A stretch of DNA of 64,000 nucleotides, from contig NZ_JAQSLN010000001.1 of assembly GCF_028649655.1 (NCBI RefSeq), forward strand, positions 806,001-870,000. Reading direction: 5' to 3'. The notes under the pieces were generated by a model. It searched no databases. It worked only from the letters and a program-made list of their open reading frames with translations, and was not told where the DNA came from. Shown in pieces: positions 17,332 through 26,977 of this stretch. This DNA is from Halobacteriovorax sp. GB3. Lineage in GTDB: Bacteria > Bdellovibrionota > Bacteriovoracia > Bacteriovoracales > Bacteriovoracaceae. The position numbers were made by a program, and so were the translations under genes. Position 1 is the first letter of the stretch. Every line of letters begins with the position of its first letter.

Positions 17332-17373
17332 TGGAGTGAAATCTTTCATTAGTCTTAAATAAAAGGTGTAGTG

Positions 17374-18393
17374 ATGCTGCAAAAGCATGGCAAATTAATT
17401 TCAGGAATCTTCTTTGTTTTGGGAGGCTTAGGCCTTCTTTTTATTAATATTGCCCCTCGTTTAAAGGCTCCTGCTGATCCTGAGCAGCTGCTAAATAATG
17501 CAGTTGTTTCGAGTGATTTAGCGTCCTTAACAAGGCCTCAGGAAATGCAATTCTATGGTGCTTTTTTCAGACTGGCGCAAAAGAGAAATCAGCAGGCAGC
17601 AAAGTGGATGCTTAGTCATTATTCCTCTTTAAAATCAACACCGCGCTATCATGCCCTTGAATTTATGGGACATTACTATGATCAACAAGAATTTAAAGAT
17701 CTCTTTTTAAACTTGTGGAAAGCGAGTAGTTCATCAGATGATGAGATGGAGAAAATTGCTCTTTTAAAATCTCTTGGCAAGATCGTTTCCTCTTGGAATG
17801 AAATGCAGTTAGACAAAATTGAAACAAGTGAAAAAATGTCTGAACTTTTAAAAGTTCACTTCTATGCAAGTTTATTTAAAAGTGCTTTTGAAAGTAAAAG
17901 AAAGAAGCGCTCGATCAAAGAATTACTATCTCTTTCATCAGGTCGCTATAGTGAATTGGTTTTAACTTATCTGGGTCGCTTTCTTCCAAATCACCCTGAT
18001 GTACTCGACAAGATGCAGGAGTCTATCTATGTCTCTAAAGATGCAAGCTATCTTGAGATGGCACTCATTCATTTATCGAAGTATCGAAAGGAATGGATGG
18101 CCTTGCAGGGAGAAAGAATTATTCAATCTAAGAATAAAAATCTCGTATCTTCTTATGTGAAAACATCCTTTGTCTCTTGCTCTAAGACCATGAAAGAAGA
18201 GTTTGAGATGGTTTTATCAATGTATCCTGAACTTGCTTCTTCCGTTTTGGAAGTTCTTTTTTCTCTTCCAAGAAAGAAGGCCTATGAGTTCTTTATGGCC
18301 AATGAAGCTGCTTTCAAAAATATCATGAATGTAGAAAAAGCAAAGAATGCTCTTTCTAAAGGAGAGGTGTATTCGAGTTGCAAGAACTTTTAG
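17374..18393 (+). CDS. Membrane-anchored helical protein of unknown function
   Basis: This 339-residue protein has one N-terminal membrane segment (ISGIFFVLGGLGLLFINIA), followed by an all-helical body made of short amphipathic helices (for example YHALEFMGHYYDQQEFKDLF). The body may form a TPR- or HEAT-like solenoid. ATG 17374 is preferred over GTG 17371 because AAAGG lies 7 nt upstream. I recognise no family. It overlaps the convergent PilZ gene by 4 bp and stands opposite the spt operon promoter. Confidence 0.75.
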   Translation: MLQKHGKLISGIFFVLGGLGLLFINIAPRLKAPADPEQLLNNAVVSSDLASLTRPQEMQFYGAFFRLAQKRNQQAAKWMLSHYSSLKSTPRYHALEFMGHYYDQQEFKDLFLNLWKASSSSDDEMEKIALLKSLGKIVSSWNEMQLDKIETSEKMSELLKVHFYASLFKSAFESKRKKRSIKELLSLSSGRYSELVLTYLGRFLPNHPDVLDKMQESIYVSKDASYLEMALIHLSKYRKEWMALQGERIIQSKNKNLVSSYVKTSFVSCSKTMKEEFEMVLSMYPELASSVLEVLFSLPRKKAYEFFMANEAAFKNIMNVEKAKNALSKGEVYSSCKNF

Positions 18394-19118
18394 CTTTCAA
18401 GCTTTTTTCTAATTTCTTCAGCTCTTGCTTCACCATTGATTTCGCGAAAGAGGTCTTCTTCTATTCTTTCAGGAAGATCGATAAAAGCGATTCCAAGTTT
18501 GATTTTTCCAGTGAGTGTTCCATCGGGATGAGTTCCTTCCCAAACACCCATAACTTTACATTGAGGTATATCAAATTGATAACGATTGAGTCTCAAGCGA
18601 CAATTGGTATGAACTGACTGTTTTGAATAGGTTTCTTTTTCAACGTCATCGATCATGAAGCTAGTACCACCAGCAGAGATATCTAGAGCATCGTAGACTT
18701 GACCATTAATTTTTAATTGAATCTTTATATGGCGATTGGCCTGTAGTCTGTAGTTCGATCTTTTTTGACTTTTATAAACATCATTCATGACTCGAATAAT
18801 GAGTTTTCCATCTTCCGTTTTTTTAAGTGTTGAGTAGGAAAAGATGTTAATGGTTTCAAAGTTTATACGAAAAAAGATCTCTTTGTAGAGGAGGTCTGAG
18901 CCTGTTAACTTTGAGAGAAATCCACCTCTTTTTTCAATAATTAAAGTGTGATCACTATCGTTATAAGAAATGAGATCGTACTCTTCTACATCATCCTGAC
19001 TTTGGCCTTTCAACCATAGGGAAACAATTTTCTTTTCTTCTACGGCCCTTTTGAAAAAGCTATCAGCTTCGTCAATTTTTATTGTTGTAAAGTAATGTTT
19101 CTTGTTCGCATCACTCAC
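18390..19118 (-). CDS. PilZ-domain protein (probable c-di-GMP receptor)
   Basis: This protein of about 242 residues carries a C-terminal PilZ domain with both c-di-GMP motifs, KRSNYRLQ (RxxxR type) and DISAGGTSF (D/NxSxxG). The N-terminal half (about 1-120) resembles the YcgR-N-like beta domain that often precedes PilZ. It probably links c-di-GMP level to motility, envelope or predation behaviour. There is no ATG. GTG at 19118 has GGGG about 8 nt upstream and is preferred; TTG at 19136 is an alternative. It ends 4 bp inside the convergent gene. Confidence 0.85.
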   Translation of the reverse strand: MSDANKKHYFTTIKIDEADSFFKRAVEEKKIVSLWLKGQSQDDVEEYDLISYNDSDHTLIIEKRGGFLSKLTGSDLLYKEIFFRINFETINIFSYSTLKKTEDGKLIIRVMNDVYKSQKRSNYRLQANRHIKIQLKINGQVYDALDISAGGTSFMIDDVEKETYSKQSVHTNCRLRLNRYQFDIPQCKVMGVWEGTHPDGTLTGKIKLGIAFIDLPERIEEDLFREINGEARAEEIRKKLES

Positions 19119-19303
19119 GCAAGGCCCCAAAATCAAAAGAGTTTATGTTGATTTTAATCTTACAATGCTTCTTAAACAAGACAAGTGTAGGGAAAAAAGG
19201 TTCAAGTATTTTGGTAAATATACCCGAAATTACTGACAAAAAGAGCGTAATTGGGATAGGATGGCCAGAATTAGTGACGAAAAAAACAAAACTGGAGAAA
19301 GTG

Positions 19304-21952
19304 ATGAAAGGTAATACTCCGAATGAAGTTTTATTAAGCGACTATAAAACTCTGGATTACAAAATTGTTGATGTTTATTTAACGTTTGATCTCGATAATA
19401 CGGCCACAAAAGTTAAGGCCGTAATGAAAGTTATTCCTTCTTATGAAGGAGATGTTCAACCTCCTCTTATTCTTGATGGTGAAGAGCTAAAACTTGAATC
19501 TGTAAAAGTAAATGGTGAAAGCTTTTCAAGCTACAAAGAGGAAAACGATACTCTTATATTAGAAAATCTACCGACAACAGAATTTACGTTAGAAACAGAT
19601 GTTGAAATTAACCCTGAAGCAAATAAGGCCCTTGATGGTCTTTACAAGTCAGGAGGTATTTTCTGTACACAAAACGAAGCGCAAGGATTTAGAAGAATTA
19701 CTTATTTCCTTGATCGCCCAGATAACTTAGCTAAATTCACAACGAAAATGATTGCAGATAAGGCCGAATATCCAGTTCTTCTTTCAAATGGTAATCCACT
19801 TGAAGAGGGTGATCTGGAGAACGGTAAACATTTTGCTGTATGGGAAGACCCATTTTTCAAACCTTGTTACCTTTACGCACTCGTTGCTGGAGATCTTGCC
19901 CTCGTTCAAGACTCTTACACAACAGGATCGGGAAGAAAGATTGATCTTCGCGTCTACGTTGATAAAGGAAACGAAGGTAAATGTGACCACGCCATGGAAA
20001 GTCTTAAAAAGTCTATGAAGTGGGATGAGGATCGCTTTGGTTTAGAGTATGATCTTGATATTTATATGATCGTTGCCGTTGATTCATTCAATATGGGAGC
20101 GATGGAAAATAAAGGTCTCAATATCTTTAACTCTGCTTATGTTCTTGCTGACCAAGCTTCTGCAACAGATAAAGACTTCTACGGCATTGAATCAGTTATA
20201 GGACATGAATACTTTCACAACTGGACAGGAAACCGTGTTACTTGTCGTGATTGGTTCCAACTGACTCTTAAGGAAGGTCTAACTGTCTATCGTGATCAAG
20301 AGTTTTCGGCCGACATGAACTCTCGTGTCGTCGATAGAATCGATAACGTTAAAAGACTAAGAGCTGCTCAGTTCTCTGAAGACGCAGGTCCAAATGCTCA
20401 CCCAATTAAGCCTAAGTCTTATATTGAAATTAATAACTTCTACACTGCAACTATTTATGAAAAAGGTGCAGAGGTTATCCGTATGTATGAAACTCTTCTT
20501 GGGCGTGATGGTTTTAGAAAGGGGATGGATAAGTATTTTGAACTCTTCGATGGACAAGCCGTTACAACAGAGGACTTCCTCCATTCAATGAGTGTTGCTA
20601 ACAATAATTATGACTTCTCTCAATTTAAACTTTGGTATGACCAAGCGGGAACTCCTGTTGTTAAAGCTCTTTTCAATTACGATGAAGCAAATAAAGAATT
20701 TACTATTACATTTAAGCAATCAGTTCCTAATACTCCTGGTCAAGAAGATAAAAAAGCAATGCTTATTCCTATGAAGCTAGGACTTCTAGGGGAAAATGGA
20801 AAAGATCTTAAACTAGAACTTAAAAACAACTCTTCACAGACTAGACTTTCTGAAGGACTGCTTCTTCTTACAAAAGAAGAAGAGAGTTTTACATTTGTTA
20901 ATGTTGATTCAAAACCAACACCTTCTTTAAATAGAAACTTCTCTGCACCAATTGTTCTTGAGACTGAAAATACGAGAGAAGATCTCGCTTTCCTACTTGC
21001 CAATGATTCAGATGACTTTAATCGATATGAGGCAGGACAAGAGCTTGCAACTCAAATTCTATGTGATCTTGTAGAATCTAAGAAAAAGGGTGAGCAACTT
21101 GTTTGTGATCCTGTCTTTGTTAAGGCCTATGGCGAGTTATTAAAAGATGAAAATCTTGATGATATGTTTAAGGCGCTGGCCCTTTCACTTCCTGAGGCGG
21201 GTTCAATTCACCAAAGACAATCGACAATTGATTACGCGGCAACTGATGCGGCCATTAATTTTGTTAGATGTACACTTGCAACAGAATATAGAACTCAGCT
21301 TGAGTTTACTTACGAGCAAAAAAGTGGTGCTACTGAATTTTCAATTACACCAGAAGCTATGGGACAGAGAGCTCTTAAAGGGAAAGTCCTGTCACTTCTA
21401 ATGGAAATTGGAACTGATGATATCGTTGAAATCGTAAAGAAAGAGTATGATGAAGCAACAAATATGACAGATGAGTTAACAATGCTTACTCTTCTTGCTC
21501 ACAACGATACAAAGTACACTGATGAAGCTCTGAGTTCATTCTATGCTAAGTGGAAAGATCAAACTCTTGTGTTTCAAAAGTGGTTAGCCGTACAGGCAAC
21601 GATTCCATCAGACAAGGCCTATGATCTACTGTCTGTTCTTGAGAATGATGAGAAATACGATAAAACTGTTCCAAATATTGTGCGCTCACTTGTTGCTATG
21701 TTTGGAAGAAATTATCTCCAATTCAACCATGAGTCGGGAAGAGGATATAAGTATTTCGCTGATAAAATTTTAGAACTTGATAAGCAAAACCCACAAATTG
21801 CATCACGTTTTGCGACACTTTTCAAAGACTACTCACGTCTACCTGAGAACCTAAAGGGGCTTTGTAAAGTTGAATTAGAGCGTATCTCTTCTAAGTCAGA
21901 TCTTTCTAAAAACGTTTTTGAAATTGTTTCGAAGACGCTTGCGACTAAATAG
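19304..21952 (+). CDS. pepN: Aminopeptidase N (M1 family)
   Basis: This 882-residue zinc metallopeptidase removes N-terminal residues from peptides. It has the exopeptidase motif GAMEN (265-269) and the zinc site HEYFH (His301, Glu302, His305) with the third ligand Glu324 in TLKEG. Length and layout match PepN of gamma-proteobacteria. I set the start at ATG 19304 because GGAG lies 7 nt upstream. The frame is open for 53 more codons, but that stretch has no good ribosome site and no similarity to the family. No signal peptide is present, so it is cytoplasmic. In a predator it may help use peptides from prey, which is a guess. Confidence 0.95.
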   Translation: MKGNTPNEVLLSDYKTLDYKIVDVYLTFDLDNTATKVKAVMKVIPSYEGDVQPPLILDGEELKLESVKVNGESFSSYKEENDTLILENLPTTEFTLETDVEINPEANKALDGLYKSGGIFCTQNEAQGFRRITYFLDRPDNLAKFTTKMIADKAEYPVLLSNGNPLEEGDLENGKHFAVWEDPFFKPCYLYALVAGDLALVQDSYTTGSGRKIDLRVYVDKGNEGKCDHAMESLKKSMKWDEDRFGLEYDLDIYMIVAVDSFNMGAMENKGLNIFNSAYVLADQASATDKDFYGIESVIGHEYFHNWTGNRVTCRDWFQLTLKEGLTVYRDQEFSADMNSRVVDRIDNVKRLRAAQFSEDAGPNAHPIKPKSYIEINNFYTATIYEKGAEVIRMYETLLGRDGFRKGMDKYFELFDGQAVTTEDFLHSMSVANNNYDFSQFKLWYDQAGTPVVKALFNYDEANKEFTITFKQSVPNTPGQEDKKAMLIPMKLGLLGENGKDLKLELKNNSSQTRLSEGLLLLTKEEESFTFVNVDSKPTPSLNRNFSAPIVLETENTREDLAFLLANDSDDFNRYEAGQELATQILCDLVESKKKGEQLVCDPVFVKAYGELLKDENLDDMFKALALSLPEAGSIHQRQSTIDYAATDAAINFVRCTLATEYRTQLEFTYEQKSGATEFSITPEAMGQRALKGKVLSLLMEIGTDDIVEIVKKEYDEATNMTDELTMLTLLAHNDTKYTDEALSSFYAKWKDQTLVFQKWLAVQATIPSDKAYDLLSVLENDEKYDKTVPNIVRSLVAMFGRNYLQFNHESGRGYKYFADKILELDKQNPQIASRFATLFKDYSRLPENLKGLCKVELERISSKSDLSKNVFEIVSKTLATK

Positions 21953-21961
21953 ATTTATATT

Positions 21962-21985
21962 AAGGGGTCTTCGGACCCCTTTTTT
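21962..21985 (+). terminator. Intrinsic terminator of pepN
   Basis: GGGGTC and GACCCC pair over a UUCG tetraloop, preceded by AA and followed by TTTTTT, 10 nt after the pepN stop. Confidence 0.92.
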
Positions 21986-22032
21986 CAGTGACTTAAACAT
22001 ATCATCCATTTCTTTGACACCGCTGTAATTTC

Positions 22033-22061
22033 TTCACTTCGACCTCTCTAATTCTTAGAAT
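22033..22061 (+). promoter_or_regulatory. Possible sigma-70 promoter of the 1260-residue gene
   Basis: TTCACT (22033-22038), a 17-nt spacer and TAGAAT (22056-22061). The -10 sits in a small palindrome, AATTC-TTA-GAATT. The start codon is 20 nt downstream. Confidence 0.42.
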
Positions 22062-22080
22062 TTTAATAAGATAGAAGTCT

Positions 22081-25000
22081 ATGAAAATGCTACTCACTCT
22101 GCTGTTATTTACTACTGTACACTCCTTTGCTCAAAAGACTCGTTGTTTTGATCTGGCCAAAACGTTCAATGCTAAAGAGCTTACTTCAGTTCATCTTGAA
22201 GAAGTTATTAAAGAAATTATTAAAATTGAACCACTGGCCTTTGAAAAGAGAAGAAATCTTGAGCGTGGAGAGTTGCCAAAAGTCGACAAAATTTTAAATG
22301 AATTATTTCCTTCTTCGAAATTCACTAGACGAATGCTTGTTAATCGTATTTTAAAAGATGCCAAAACAACAAAATGGGAAGAGGCCACTAAGAAATTTAA
22401 TATTGATTCTTCAATTAAGACGACCTCATTCGATTTTTGGAGTGAAGATAAAATCATTTCTTTAGTTAAGTACTTAAATGATAATGAAAAAGTTGATATT
22501 CTTTTTCGCTCCTCTAAAAGTATGTCGAAAGAGGATGAAAAATTTTATTTAAAAACACTAGAAACTCTTTTTAATAGAACATTAACGCTTGATAATCTCA
22601 AAAGAAAAATGAAGGCCTTCAGTGGCACTAATAATGTCAAAGAGATGCTTACTTATTTTGGATTAAAAGAAAGGCATGTCTCAGATAAAAATGATCTTAA
22701 TTACCAACAGATTGCAAAGGGTCTGCGATTATTAGAGCTGAGTTTACATGAGGGGTTTTACCAGGCGACAGCTGTAAGACAGTATGATCAAGAGCTAAAT
22801 CGTAAATTGAGTGAAGCTTTAGGCGTTGAATATTCCTCCAATACATTTCATCTCTATGTCATGAAGAAATATGATCTTCAAAGTTGGAAGGATGTTCTTA
22901 TAAAGTTTGGTCACTTATCTTCTCCAGTTGATGTGAAATTAAGTAATGGAGTCTTTTGGGATCGTTCAAAAGTATTGCAGATTTATAGAGATTTAAAAAA
23001 GAGCGAAGTTTTTAATTTTGTTCAAAATGCGACAAAAATTCAAAAAGAAAATAATCAAATTGTTGATCGTATTGTTAAAAAACACACGAGTGACTACTTT
23101 TCTGGAAAGTCATTTCGACGTAATGCTTTAGATATTACGCTGTCGAAGAACTGGAAAGAGTGCCTTTCAAAGTTAGAGCGATTAGATTCTCTCTCTTATA
23201 TTTCAAAAGAAAAAATTTACGAATTCCTCACTTCACTACAAGATGCTGGTCACTATCTGACTCAAAATACAGTTCTTAATCTGAATCAAAAAGAGTTTGA
23301 TCGAATTTTTAAAAATGAGATCTCAAGGGAAGACATTGCTGATTATATTGAATTACATGGTGGATTTGATTCATTTAAAAAACGTTTCTACGATACAACG
23401 ACAAGAAATTACGAGAAGTATTCTTCAACATTTTTAAGGTCAATTGCTACGAAATTATTCGAACAACATATTTTCTTAGATCAAAACTATATTAAAGAGA
23501 ATGCCAAAGAAATTGATAAGATATTCAAAGATCGATACGCCTTAGAGGTCGATACTCTCGATTTTTACAGTTATGTTCAAAATTCAAAGTTAATCACTCA
23601 GTTGTATGAGCATCAATTAAGCCAATTTAGTGAAAAAGACTTAAAAAGTTTTCTCGATGTTTATATTGTATCAAGAGAAGCTGATAGCTTGAACAAAATT
23701 TATCGCTCTAAAGAATTTCATCAAATATTGAATGAACGATACCATGGAACTTTATCGGTTGAAGCTTTCTTCCATCTAGTTAAAAAGTATATTCCAGATT
23801 ATGGAGAGTATGTTCAAGGTATTCTTGATCAGTCGTTCACATTTAATCATGAAGTTGCAGTTAAGCTTTATGAAAGGTTAGATAAAGAGATGGTTCCATC
23901 GAGATGGACTATTAGTCGTAATTGGAATCGAGCAAAACCTATCATTGCTGAAGTTTTGGGTATTGAGTTATCACAAGCTTCCTTTTTTAGAAAAATCGAT
24001 CGGTTGTCCGGTGGTCAGGATGAAGTCGCTCTTTTTCTAGGAAATAAGTATAGCGGAGTTAAAAATTATAGTGAATATTCGGCCTTTCTCTATGATGTTT
24101 CTACTATTATAGGAAATGAGAACTTATCGCTTTTTGAACAAAGAAAAGCTGTCTCTAGTCTTTATAAAAAGCGATTTGGAGTTCGTCCATCAGATCGTGT
24201 TGTTATTAAGGCGATGAAAAAGGCCGTCTCTTCAAAAGATTCAATTATTACTATTGCTCGTTATATGCAAGCGAAAAAGGAAGAGGCAATCTCCTTGTTA
24301 AAAGAGAACTCTCAATTGTTTCAATTTTATTTTAGTAAAGATTTAGATAAGATAAAGAATCTTCTAATTCCCATTTATGACAAAGAAGTACTTAAAGACT
24401 TTTCTGATTACAGCTTTAGAGTCCTCTTTAAAGAGGCCTTTCCCAATTATTATGATCGCCATAAAGCGATGGTGAGTGAAAAAAGAGGTCATCTAATTAA
24501 GTCACTTGTTGAAGTGAGTAAAAAGTATGATTCATTTGAAGAGCGTGTTCACAAAGGCTCTGCTCTGGTTTCGAAATTTTTAGAAAAAGAGACTCTTCCC
24601 AAAGATGAGTTTTATAGCTTTCTCTACAAGTATGCCCCTGCGGTTCGAGAAAAATTTGTTTTAAATAGTTTTAAATCTTTGCAAATAGAGGAGTTTCGTA
24701 AGGCCCTAGCACTTGATCAAGAACTTCTTACTAGTCGATCTCTGCACGAGAGCTACTTGCGAGGGCGTGAATTAACGGCGAATTATTTAAAGGACTTTTC
24801 TTTGGAAAGTAGAGTTTCGATTCTTTTAGAAGCTGTTGGAGCTAATCGAGGTCACTATGTGGCGTTTGGACGTTTTGAAAAAAGAGAGCTCATCAAGCAA
24901 AAACTTAATGAGCTTCTTGAGCAATATAAAGAGGATCAGATTCGATTAGAAGAACTAAAAGAAATTCGAAAACAGTTAAATCTCTACGTTGGCCATAAGA

Positions 25001-25863
25001 TGAGCAATAGTGCTTTTACATCACTACTTCTTGAGGTAGCGCCAGTTGTTCATAAGAATAATGTTCGAATCAAAAACCAGGTTGTCATTGATCAGGTTAA
25101 AGATCAATTCTTAAAGAGACTAGAAGAACTTCGTCTCCCAAATAAGCACGAGAATCTGTCTGCGAACTGGTCTAGTGCAAAGTCTGTGCTTGAAGAAATC
25201 GTAGGATTTGAAGTTAAGTATTACACAATTAATCGACTTTTAAATGCTGTTATTACGCCTGAAAATAGGGGTTATTTCTCTAGAGCTACATCTAGAAAGT
25301 ATGTTTTAGAGCTTCTTCAAGAGCATTTTGTTCATCTCTTTGAAGAGACATTTGTTCTTAATACTCCTTCTGAAAATTATGCTCTTTTAGGAAGTACGAT
25401 TAAGAAAATAACAGGGAGAAATAGAGTCCACCGCTTTGACATTGCTTATTATGTCGCAACATTGGGACTTAATCCACAGGATTTTGCCCTTGATGAGGCC
25501 CTTGTCGATATCATTATTCTTCGAGAGGTTAAACCTAATCATTACGATCCTGAAATCAATTATGGCTATGAATACGTTGATGGTCAGGCCCAGCGTGTTC
25601 TTGTGGAATATGAATCTGAAGTGGACGAAGTTCTCTTTGATAGTGAACATGAAAACGTAGATGATATTGTGTCTTACTTTGGAATTACTGATGCCAATTG
25701 GATTAAAGTGATTGAAGCGATTGTTAATCATGATAAATTTGATATCATGGATATCTATCGTCATTATGAAGGCCAAATCTCTGTAGATGCGATCACAAAA
25801 ACAATGCAGGAAATGGTCAAGGATGATGAGTTTATTGGCTTTATCATGGATAAGTATAAATAG
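22081..25863 (+). CDS. Giant exported helical-repeat protein of unknown function
   Basis: This 1260-residue protein has a signal peptide (MKMLLTLLLFTTVHSFA, cleavage near 18). The rest is almost wholly helical, rich in Lys, Glu, Phe and Tyr, and poor in Gly and Pro. A weak unit of about 70-100 residues recurs a dozen or so times: a helix, then L.(E/K).(L/I)G or a similar turn, then (T/S)(F/L)...(V/L)...YA or YD, for example VLGIELSQASFFRKI, EIVGFEVKYYTINRL and EALGVEYSSNTFHLY. The pattern suggests a degenerate three-helix domain repeated along the chain. I recognise no named family. The next gene starts 9 nt after the stop and is probably in the same transcript. A structural or scaffold role in the periplasm is possible. 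Confidence 0.8.
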   Translation: MKMLLTLLLFTTVHSFAQKTRCFDLAKTFNAKELTSVHLEEVIKEIIKIEPLAFEKRRNLERGELPKVDKILNELFPSSKFTRRMLVNRILKDAKTTKWEEATKKFNIDSSIKTTSFDFWSEDKIISLVKYLNDNEKVDILFRSSKSMSKEDEKFYLKTLETLFNRTLTLDNLKRKMKAFSGTNNVKEMLTYFGLKERHVSDKNDLNYQQIAKGLRLLELSLHEGFYQATAVRQYDQELNRKLSEALGVEYSSNTFHLYVMKKYDLQSWKDVLIKFGHLSSPVDVKLSNGVFWDRSKVLQIYRDLKKSEVFNFVQNATKIQKENNQIVDRIVKKHTSDYFSGKSFRRNALDITLSKNWKECLSKLERLDSLSYISKEKIYEFLTSLQDAGHYLTQNTVLNLNQKEFDRIFKNEISREDIADYIELHGGFDSFKKRFYDTTTRNYEKYSSTFLRSIATKLFEQHIFLDQNYIKENAKEIDKIFKDRYALEVDTLDFYSYVQNSKLITQLYEHQLSQFSEKDLKSFLDVYIVSREADSLNKIYRSKEFHQILNERYHGTLSVEAFFHLVKKYIPDYGEYVQGILDQSFTFNHEVAVKLYERLDKEMVPSRWTISRNWNRAKPIIAEVLGIELSQASFFRKIDRLSGGQDEVALFLGNKYSGVKNYSEYSAFLYDVSTIIGNENLSLFEQRKAVSSLYKKRFGVRPSDRVVIKAMKKAVSSKDSIITIARYMQAKKEEAISLLKENSQLFQFYFSKDLDKIKNLLIPIYDKEVLKDFSDYSFRVLFKEAFPNYYDRHKAMVSEKRGHLIKSLVEVSKKYDSFEERVHKGSALVSKFLEKETLPKDEFYSFLYKYAPAVREKFVLNSFKSLQIEEFRKALALDQELLTSRSLHESYLRGRELTANYLKDFSLESRVSILLEAVGANRGHYVAFGRFEKRELIKQKLNELLEQYKEDQIRLEELKEIRKQLNLYVGHKMSNSAFTSLLLEVAPVVHKNNVRIKNQVVIDQVKDQFLKRLEELRLPNKHENLSANWSSAKSVLEEIVGFEVKYYTINRLLNAVITPENRGYFSRATSRKYVLELLQEHFVHLFEETFVLNTPSENYALLGSTIKKITGRNRVHRFDIAYYVATLGLNPQDFALDEALVDIIILREVKPNHYDPEINYGYEYVDGQAQRVLVEYESEVDEVLFDSEHENVDDIVSYFGITDANWIKVIEAIVNHDKFDIMDIYRHYEGQISVDAITKTMQEMVKDDEFIGFIMDKYK

Positions 25864-25872
25864 GAGCAGCTT

Positions 25873-26376
25873 GTGAGTGAAGAGTTTTCAAAAGAAGAAT
25901 TAGAAAAAAGAATGCACGACAAGAATGTAGAGATGCTTAGAAGTGAAGGAGGGCTTGAGTCTCTTCTTATTTTTAATCTCGAGAACTTTGCTTATCGCTA
26001 TCTTGAAACTGCATCTTGTAAAGATATTAAATGTAAAAGTGATGCTAAAGGTGATCTTTGGGTTGAATCATTTGAAGAAGATATTCTCGTTGCTCTCAAG
26101 TGGAACAATGAAGAACTCAAAAAGGGACTCATTGAGCTTTGTAAGATCTATCCTGGAGCTAAGTCAAAAGACTTAAAGGTGAAGCTCTTACTTGGAACAA
26201 AAATTGTCAGCGATAGTGAAGTCCAGTGCTATGGCCAAATTAATTGGGATTATCCCCAGTTTGATTACAAAAGTGAAAAGTCGATCTCGAAAAAAGAGAA
26301 CTTCTCATTTAATGATCCAATCCTTCTTCGTAATACTCATGCGGCCATCCTTGAGCGCATGGCCGATATTTTTTAA
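25873..26376 (+). CDS. Cytoplasmic protein of unknown function, partner of the giant exported protein
   Basis: This 167-residue protein starts with GTG behind AGGAGC, 9 nt after the giant gene, so it is very likely co-transcribed. It has a charged helical N-terminus (SKEELEKRMHDKNVEML), a central part with SCKDIKCK and a C-terminal part with INWDYPQFDY. No signal peptide or known motif is seen. The C-terminal codons overlap the next, convergent gene by 4 bp. Confidence 0.75.
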   Translation: MSEEFSKEELEKRMHDKNVEMLRSEGGLESLLIFNLENFAYRYLETASCKDIKCKSDAKGDLWVESFEEDILVALKWNNEELKKGLIELCKIYPGAKSKDLKVKLLLGTKIVSDSEVQCYGQINWDYPQFDYKSEKSISKKENFSFNDPILLRNTHAAILERMADIF

Positions 26377-26936
26377 TTCAGCTTTATTTTTCTCAATTCT
26401 TTAATCGTTTGTTGATTATAAAGGCTTATTCTAAGAGTAGAGTAAGCCGCTTCTTTCACAACATAGTCACGATATTCAAGTTTTGTTGCTCCACTGAGAG
26501 CATCAACCATGTCGCGTGGGTTCTTTATTCCTTTGAAAATAGGAGGATTCATGAGAACGAGTAATTCCAGCCTTTGATAGTCTTCAAAACTAAAAGGAGC
26601 ATGGTTTTTCTTTGTTAATCCTTCTTTTGATTGTAGCTGAAGATAGGATTTATCTGCTTTATAAAAAAGAGTGAAGACAACGGGAAGGCAAGCACTTTTA
26701 CAGCCTGTGGTTGTATTGATTTCTCGAATAAATCCTAGAAGCCTTTTCGAATTGTCATAGGCACTGAGTACTTTCGTATTGATTGGCTCTTCACTAATGG
26801 GATCAGCAATAGTGTGGGATTTTGTATAGGTGATTTTTTTGAAGGCCTTTTGATAATAGTCGAGTTTTTCTTTTGGAACAGATTCAAAGGCCAGTGAGTG
26901 ACTAATGAAAAGTGAGATTAGAATTAAGATTTTCAT
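26373..26936 (-). CDS. Exported protein with an FMN-binding-like DALSGAT motif
   Basis: This 187-residue protein has a signal peptide (MKILILISLFISHSLA). Near residue 145 it carries VDALSGATKLEY, which resembles the D-x-x-SGAT motif of periplasmic FMN_bind domains where flavin is attached or bound. Earlier parts (LLGFIREIN, GCKSACLPVVFTLFY) fit the beta-sheet part of such a fold. Two Cys in GCKSAC may form a disulfide. The residue after SGAT is Lys, not Thr or Ser, so covalent flavin is doubtful. It lies 41 nt after the aldolase gene, behind a hairpin. Confidence 0.5.
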   Translation of the reverse strand: MKILILISLFISHSLAFESVPKEKLDYYQKAFKKITYTKSHTIADPISEEPINTKVLSAYDNSKRLLGFIREINTTTGCKSACLPVVFTLFYKADKSYLQLQSKEGLTKKNHAPFSFEDYQRLELLVLMNPPIFKGIKNPRDMVDALSGATKLEYRDYVVKEAAYSTLRISLYNQQTIKELRKIKLN

Positions 26937-26944
26937 AGAAATAG

Positions 26945-26968
26945 AATACCGCTCCTTAGAGCGGTATT
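26945..26968 (-). terminator. Hairpin between the aldolase gene and the next gene
   Basis: AATACCGCTC and GAGCGGTATT form a perfect 10-bp stem with a CTTA loop just after the aldolase stop on the minus strand. The run after it is CTATTTCTAT, a poor U-tract, so it may only partly terminate and let some transcription reach the 187-residue gene. Confidence 0.5.
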
Positions 26969-26977
26969 CAAGAGTAT

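Noticed and set aside
19145-19303. 53 extra codons upstream of the pepN ATG
   Set aside because: No ribosome site at the upstream start and no family similarity. GGAG lies 7 nt before ATG 19304 and the resulting length fits PepN.
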